DNA from: an uncultured Bacilli bacterium
GTDB lineage: Bacteria; Bacillota_I; Bacilli_A; RF39; UBA660
NCBI GenBank assembly: GCA_947584955.1
Contig: CANPWS010000066.1
Span: forward strand, 1-7,000
Length of the DNA: 7,000 bases
Reading direction: 5' to 3'
The notes beneath the pieces were generated by a model, which ran no database searches, was not told the DNA's origin, and worked only from the letters and a program-made list of their open reading frames with translations. This document shows positions 4,964 through 7,000 of the stretch, in pieces. Each line of letters starts with the position of its first letter. Within the stretch, counting starts at the first letter, position 1. The position numbers were made by a program, and so were the translations under genes.

Positions 4964-5705
4964 ATAGCCTTAAAGCATTATTGGTAGTTACACTTTTTAC
5001 TTCTTCTACACTAATTCCTTTAATTTTACTAACTCTCTCAGCAATTAAAGGAATATATTTAGGCTCATTTTTGTACCCTCTATATGGCTCTGGTGTTAAA
5101 TAAGGACTGTCTGTTTCTAATAAAATATATGATAAATCTGTATTTTTTATAACCTCAATAATATTCTTTGCATTTTTAAAAGTAATTATACCTCCTACTG
5201 AAATATAAAATCCTAATTTTATAAATTCTCTAGCCATCTCTTTACTACCACTAAAACAATGAATAACACCTCTAACATTATATTCTTTCAATATATTATA
5301 TGTATCTTGAATACTATCTCTACTATGAACTATTACAGGTAAATTATATTTTTTAGCTAACTTAAGCTGTCTAATAAAATGATCTTTCTGTTTTTCTTTA
5401 TCAGTATTATCATAATGATAATCAAGTCCAATTTCCCCGATTGCTACAATTTTCTTATTTTGTAAATTTTTTTCTAAAAATTCATAATCTTTTAAAGTAA
5501 CATTATCTAAATTAGTTGGATGAAATCCTATTGCACCATATAAAACAGAATATTTACTAATAAGTTCTAATACTTCTTTATTAGTTTTTAAATCACAACC
5601 ATTATAAATAATTTTTTTTACATCGTTTTCTTTTGCATTTTCTATTATCTTAGAAACATCATTATAATATTCTTTATCAAGATGACAATGAATATCTATA
5701 TACAT
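4953..5705 (-). CDS. tatD: TatD family metal-dependent hydrolase (DNase)
   Basis: TatD proteins are TIM-barrel, two-metal hydrolases with 3'-5' DNase activity, linked to DNA repair or degradation. The 250-residue product has the full metal set: H6 and H8 in DIHCHLD, E91 in AIGEIGLDYH (88-97), H127 in VIVHSRD, H149 in VIHCFSG, and D199 in LLETDSPYLTP. Length is normal. The ATG at 5705 is preceded by GGGGGA, which directly follows the stop of the small membrane-protein gene, so the two are read together. In B. subtilis the orthologue (yabD) lies between metS and yabE, the same order as here. A new promoter for the next gene is embedded in its last codons, and no terminator is seen after it, so some read-through is likely. 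Confidence 0.97.
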   Translation of the reverse strand: MYIDIHCHLDKEYYNDVSKIIENAKENDVKKIIYNGCDLKTNKEVLELISKYSVLYGAIGFHPTNLDNVTLKDYEFLEKNLQNKKIVAIGEIGLDYHYDNTDKEKQKDHFIRQLKLAKKYNLPVIVHSRDSIQDTYNILKEYNVRGVIHCFSGSKEMAREFIKLGFYISVGGIITFKNAKNIIEVIKNTDLSYILLETDSPYLTPEPYRGYKNEPKYIPLIAERVSKIKGISVEEVKSVTTNNALRLFDF

Positions 5706-5715
5706 AAAAATCCCC

Positions 5716-5880
5716 CTATCTAAAATTTTTAATTAAAATAGATTTAATTATAAAAATTAAGATAAAAAGCAAATAAAGTACATCTATTAACTGAATATTA
5801 TTTCTAATATAAAACATTATAAATGCTAAAATATTCAAACAATAAAATACATTTTTTAAATTTATCTTTTTCTTAAGCAT
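5716..5880 (-). CDS. Small two-helix membrane protein of unknown function, upstream of tatD
   Basis: A 54-residue protein, not recognised. It has a basic start (MLKKKINLK), a hydrophobic segment at about 11-25, a short polar turn (RNNIQ), a second hydrophobic segment at about 32-50, and a basic end (KNFR), so both ends are predicted to face the cytoplasm. The ATG at 5880 has AAAGGAAG (5897-5890) before it at somewhat long spacing. The TAG stop is followed immediately by the GGGGGA ribosome site of tatD, as expected of an operon partner. A sigma-A-like promoter lies about 60 bases upstream of the start codon. It is too short to appear in many automatic annotations. A chance hydrophobic frame in AT-rich DNA cannot be excluded, but the ribosome site, promoter and tight fit to tatD argue for a real gene. 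Confidence 0.65.
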   Translation of the reverse strand: MLKKKINLKNVFYCLNILAFIMFYIRNNIQLIDVLYLLFILIFIIKSILIKNFR

Positions 5881-5936
5881 TGCTTCTTCTTCCTTTCTTT
5901 TTAAACGAAACTAAATACTGCAACACTACATTATCA

Positions 5937-5965
5937 ACTATAACAAAAATTAAAATAGTTGTAAA
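5937..5965 (-). promoter_or_regulatory. Probable sigma-A promoter of the small membrane protein-tatD operon
   Basis: The minus strand reads TTTACA (5965-5960), 17 bases, then TATAGT (5942-5937), each five of six to consensus. The start near 5930 gives a 50-base leader with the AAAGGAAG ribosome site. It lies between the metG terminator and the first gene, where a promoter is needed. Confidence 0.6.
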
Positions 5966-6031
5966 TATTATTATAAAATGTTTTTGTTTTTGACATTTTT
6001 ATGTAAATAGTATTTTTTATAATTAATATAT

Positions 6032-6066
6032 AAAAAAAAGACTACTTTTTTATTTTTGGGTAGTCT
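6032..6066 (-). terminator. Intrinsic terminator of metG
   Basis: On the minus strand AGACTAC (6066-6060) pairs perfectly with GTAGTCT (6045-6039) around a 14-base A-rich loop, followed by seven T. Two bases of the metG stop codon (6067-6065) form the first pairs of the stem. Confidence 0.85.
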
Positions 6067-7000
6067 AATTTTTTTTAACTTCAATTCTTTGAAATAATAC
6101 TTCTGGATTATTTACTTTTGTTCCTTTTTTATAATATCCAAATTTATCTAATGTATCATATGAAATATCATTTGTATTTATTTGATTAAATATTTTCTGT
6201 GCAGTCGTAGGTAAAAATGGACTTAATAAGACTGTAGCATATCGAATTGATTCCATTAAATTATATAAAACTGTAGCTAATCTTACTTTTTTACTTTCAT
6301 CTTTTGCTAATACCCAAGGCATTGTATCATCTATATATTTATTACATTTTCTATAAACTTCAAAAATAGAATCTAATGCCAATGATACTTCAAATTTATT
6401 CATATATTTATCAACATTTTCCTTTAAAGATAATACTTGATTCTTTAATTCTAAATCCACATCTTCTTCGGCTTGTTCTTTATTTAAAATAGTACCATCA
6501 AAATATTTGTTTACCATGCCAATTGTTCTATTTACTAAATTACCAAGTACATTTGCTAAGTCAGCATTAGTTCTATTAATTAATGCTTCTTCAGAAAATG
6601 TACCATCACTTCCAAATGGAACTTCTCTTAATACAAAATATCTAACAGCATCTACCCCATATAAATCAATATAATTTCTAGGATCTTGATAATTACCTGC
6701 ACTTTTCGAAATACGTTCGCCATTAATAACTAACCAACCATGACCAAATACTTGATGAGGTAATTCTATATCTAAAGCCATAAGCATGATAGGCCAAATT
6801 ATTGTATGAAATCTAACTATTTCTTTTCCAACAATATGAACATCCGCAGGCCAATATTTTTTAAATAAGCTATTATCATTTGATAAATAACCAAGTGCTG
6901 ATATATAATTAGATAATGCATCTAACCATACATAAACAACATGTTTATCATCAAATGTTACAGGAATTCCCCATTTAAAAGATGTTCTAGATACACATAA
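6065..7000 (-). CDS. metG: Methionyl-tRNA synthetase, C-terminal 311 residues
   Basis: MetRS charges tRNA-Met with methionine using ATP. The gene runs off the right edge; the frame stays open to base 7000, well beyond the internal Met at 6787. The visible part starts in the catalytic domain (KHVVYVWLDALSNYISALGY), continues through WPADVHIVGKEIVRFHTIIW, and carries the KMSKS-type loop as RISKSAGN, which closes over ATP. The helical anticodon-binding domain follows (TNADLANVLGNLVNRT and after). The protein ends about ten residues past this domain at FQRIEVKKN. It therefore lacks the C-terminal tRNA-binding OB fold (Trbp111-like) that B. subtilis MetS and many others carry. The HIGH motif and zinc knuckle lie outside the window. 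A terminator sits at its stop, so tatD does not depend on metG transcription. Confidence 0.98.
   Translation of the reverse strand, partial: LCVSRTSFKWGIPVTFDDKHVVYVWLDALSNYISALGYLSNDNSLFKKYWPADVHIVGKEIVRFHTIIWPIMLMALDIELPHQVFGHGWLVINGERISKSAGNYQDPRNYIDLYGVDAVRYFVLREVPFGSDGTFSEEALINRTNADLANVLGNLVNRTIGMVNKYFDGTILNKEQAEEDVDLELKNQVLSLKENVDKYMNKFEVSLALDSIFEVYRKCNKYIDDTMPWVLAKDESKKVRLATVLYNLMESIRYATVLLSPFLPTTAQKIFNQINTNDISYDTLDKFGYYKKGTKVNNPEVLFQRIEVKKN

Noticed and set aside
5873..5998. Minus-strand open frame of 41 codons that looks like a membrane helix with a basic end and overlaps the start of the 54-residue gene
   Set aside because: It has no ATG, GTG or TTG near its beginning and no ribosome site, and the better promoter (5965-5937) lies inside it. 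An ATA start at 5974 cannot be excluded but has nothing to support it.
5990..6023. Plus-strand TTGACA and TATAAT
   Set aside because: The spacing of 22 bases is too long for a sigma-A promoter, and no plus-strand gene follows.
1..7000. Mobile elements, CRISPR arrays, tRNA or rRNA genes, riboswitches, defence genes
   Set aside because: None seen. All coding space is taken by conserved core or sporulation genes, and base composition looks even throughout, with no sign of recent transfer. No T-box-like leader can be judged for metG because its 5' end is outside the window.

Overview
The window comes from a strongly AT-rich, low-GC Gram-positive bacterium that very probably forms endospores. It holds yabG, yabP, yabQ and spoVG, which are sporulation genes of Bacillota. 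Shine-Dalgarno sites are of the AGGAGG type, intergenic spaces are tight, and the code is standard (Trp is TGG; the 13 stops are ten TAA and three TAG). I infer an uncultured, possibly gut-associated Bacilli or Clostridia-like lineage; the exact taxon cannot be fixed from the sequence alone.

Layout: the 3' end of ftsH (1-564, +) runs into a convergent pair of terminators. Everything else except one microprotein gene is on the minus strand. Reading that strand from right to left: metG (MetRS, 5' part outside the window), a terminator, an unrecognised 54-residue membrane protein plus tatD, a 3D-domain envelope protein, ksgA/rsmA, then a plus-strand Gly/Tyr-rich membrane microprotein, then yabG-veg, spoVG, and yabP-yabQ-divIC.

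This is a condensed version of the Bacillus subtilis metS-tatD(yabD)-yabE-rnmV-ksgA-yabG-veg ... spoVG ... yabP-yabQ-divIC ... ftsH neighbourhood near the replication origin. Order and relative strand are kept, but many genes known to lie between these in B. subtilis (rnmV, sspF, purR, glmU, prs, pth, mfd and others) are absent. The themes are translation (MetRS, 16S rRNA dimethyltransferase), nucleic-acid and cell-wall housekeeping (TatD, 3D protein), cell division (DivIC, FtsH), and spore cortex and coat formation (SpoVG, YabP, YabQ, YabG and probably the microprotein).

The least ordinary features are regulatory or small. divIC appears to start at an ATA codon behind a very strong ribosome site and its own extended -10 promoter at the end of yabQ. 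Several intrinsic terminators begin inside or at the stop codon of the gene they end. A Gly/Tyr-rich, Cys-tailed microprotein gene is divergent from the coat protease gene yabG. A perfect inverted repeat covers the likely start point of the 3D-protein promoter. Two small proteins shorter than about 60 residues (3160-3321 and 5716-5880) are called from frame, ribosome site and context. No mobile element, CRISPR array, tRNA or rRNA was seen.
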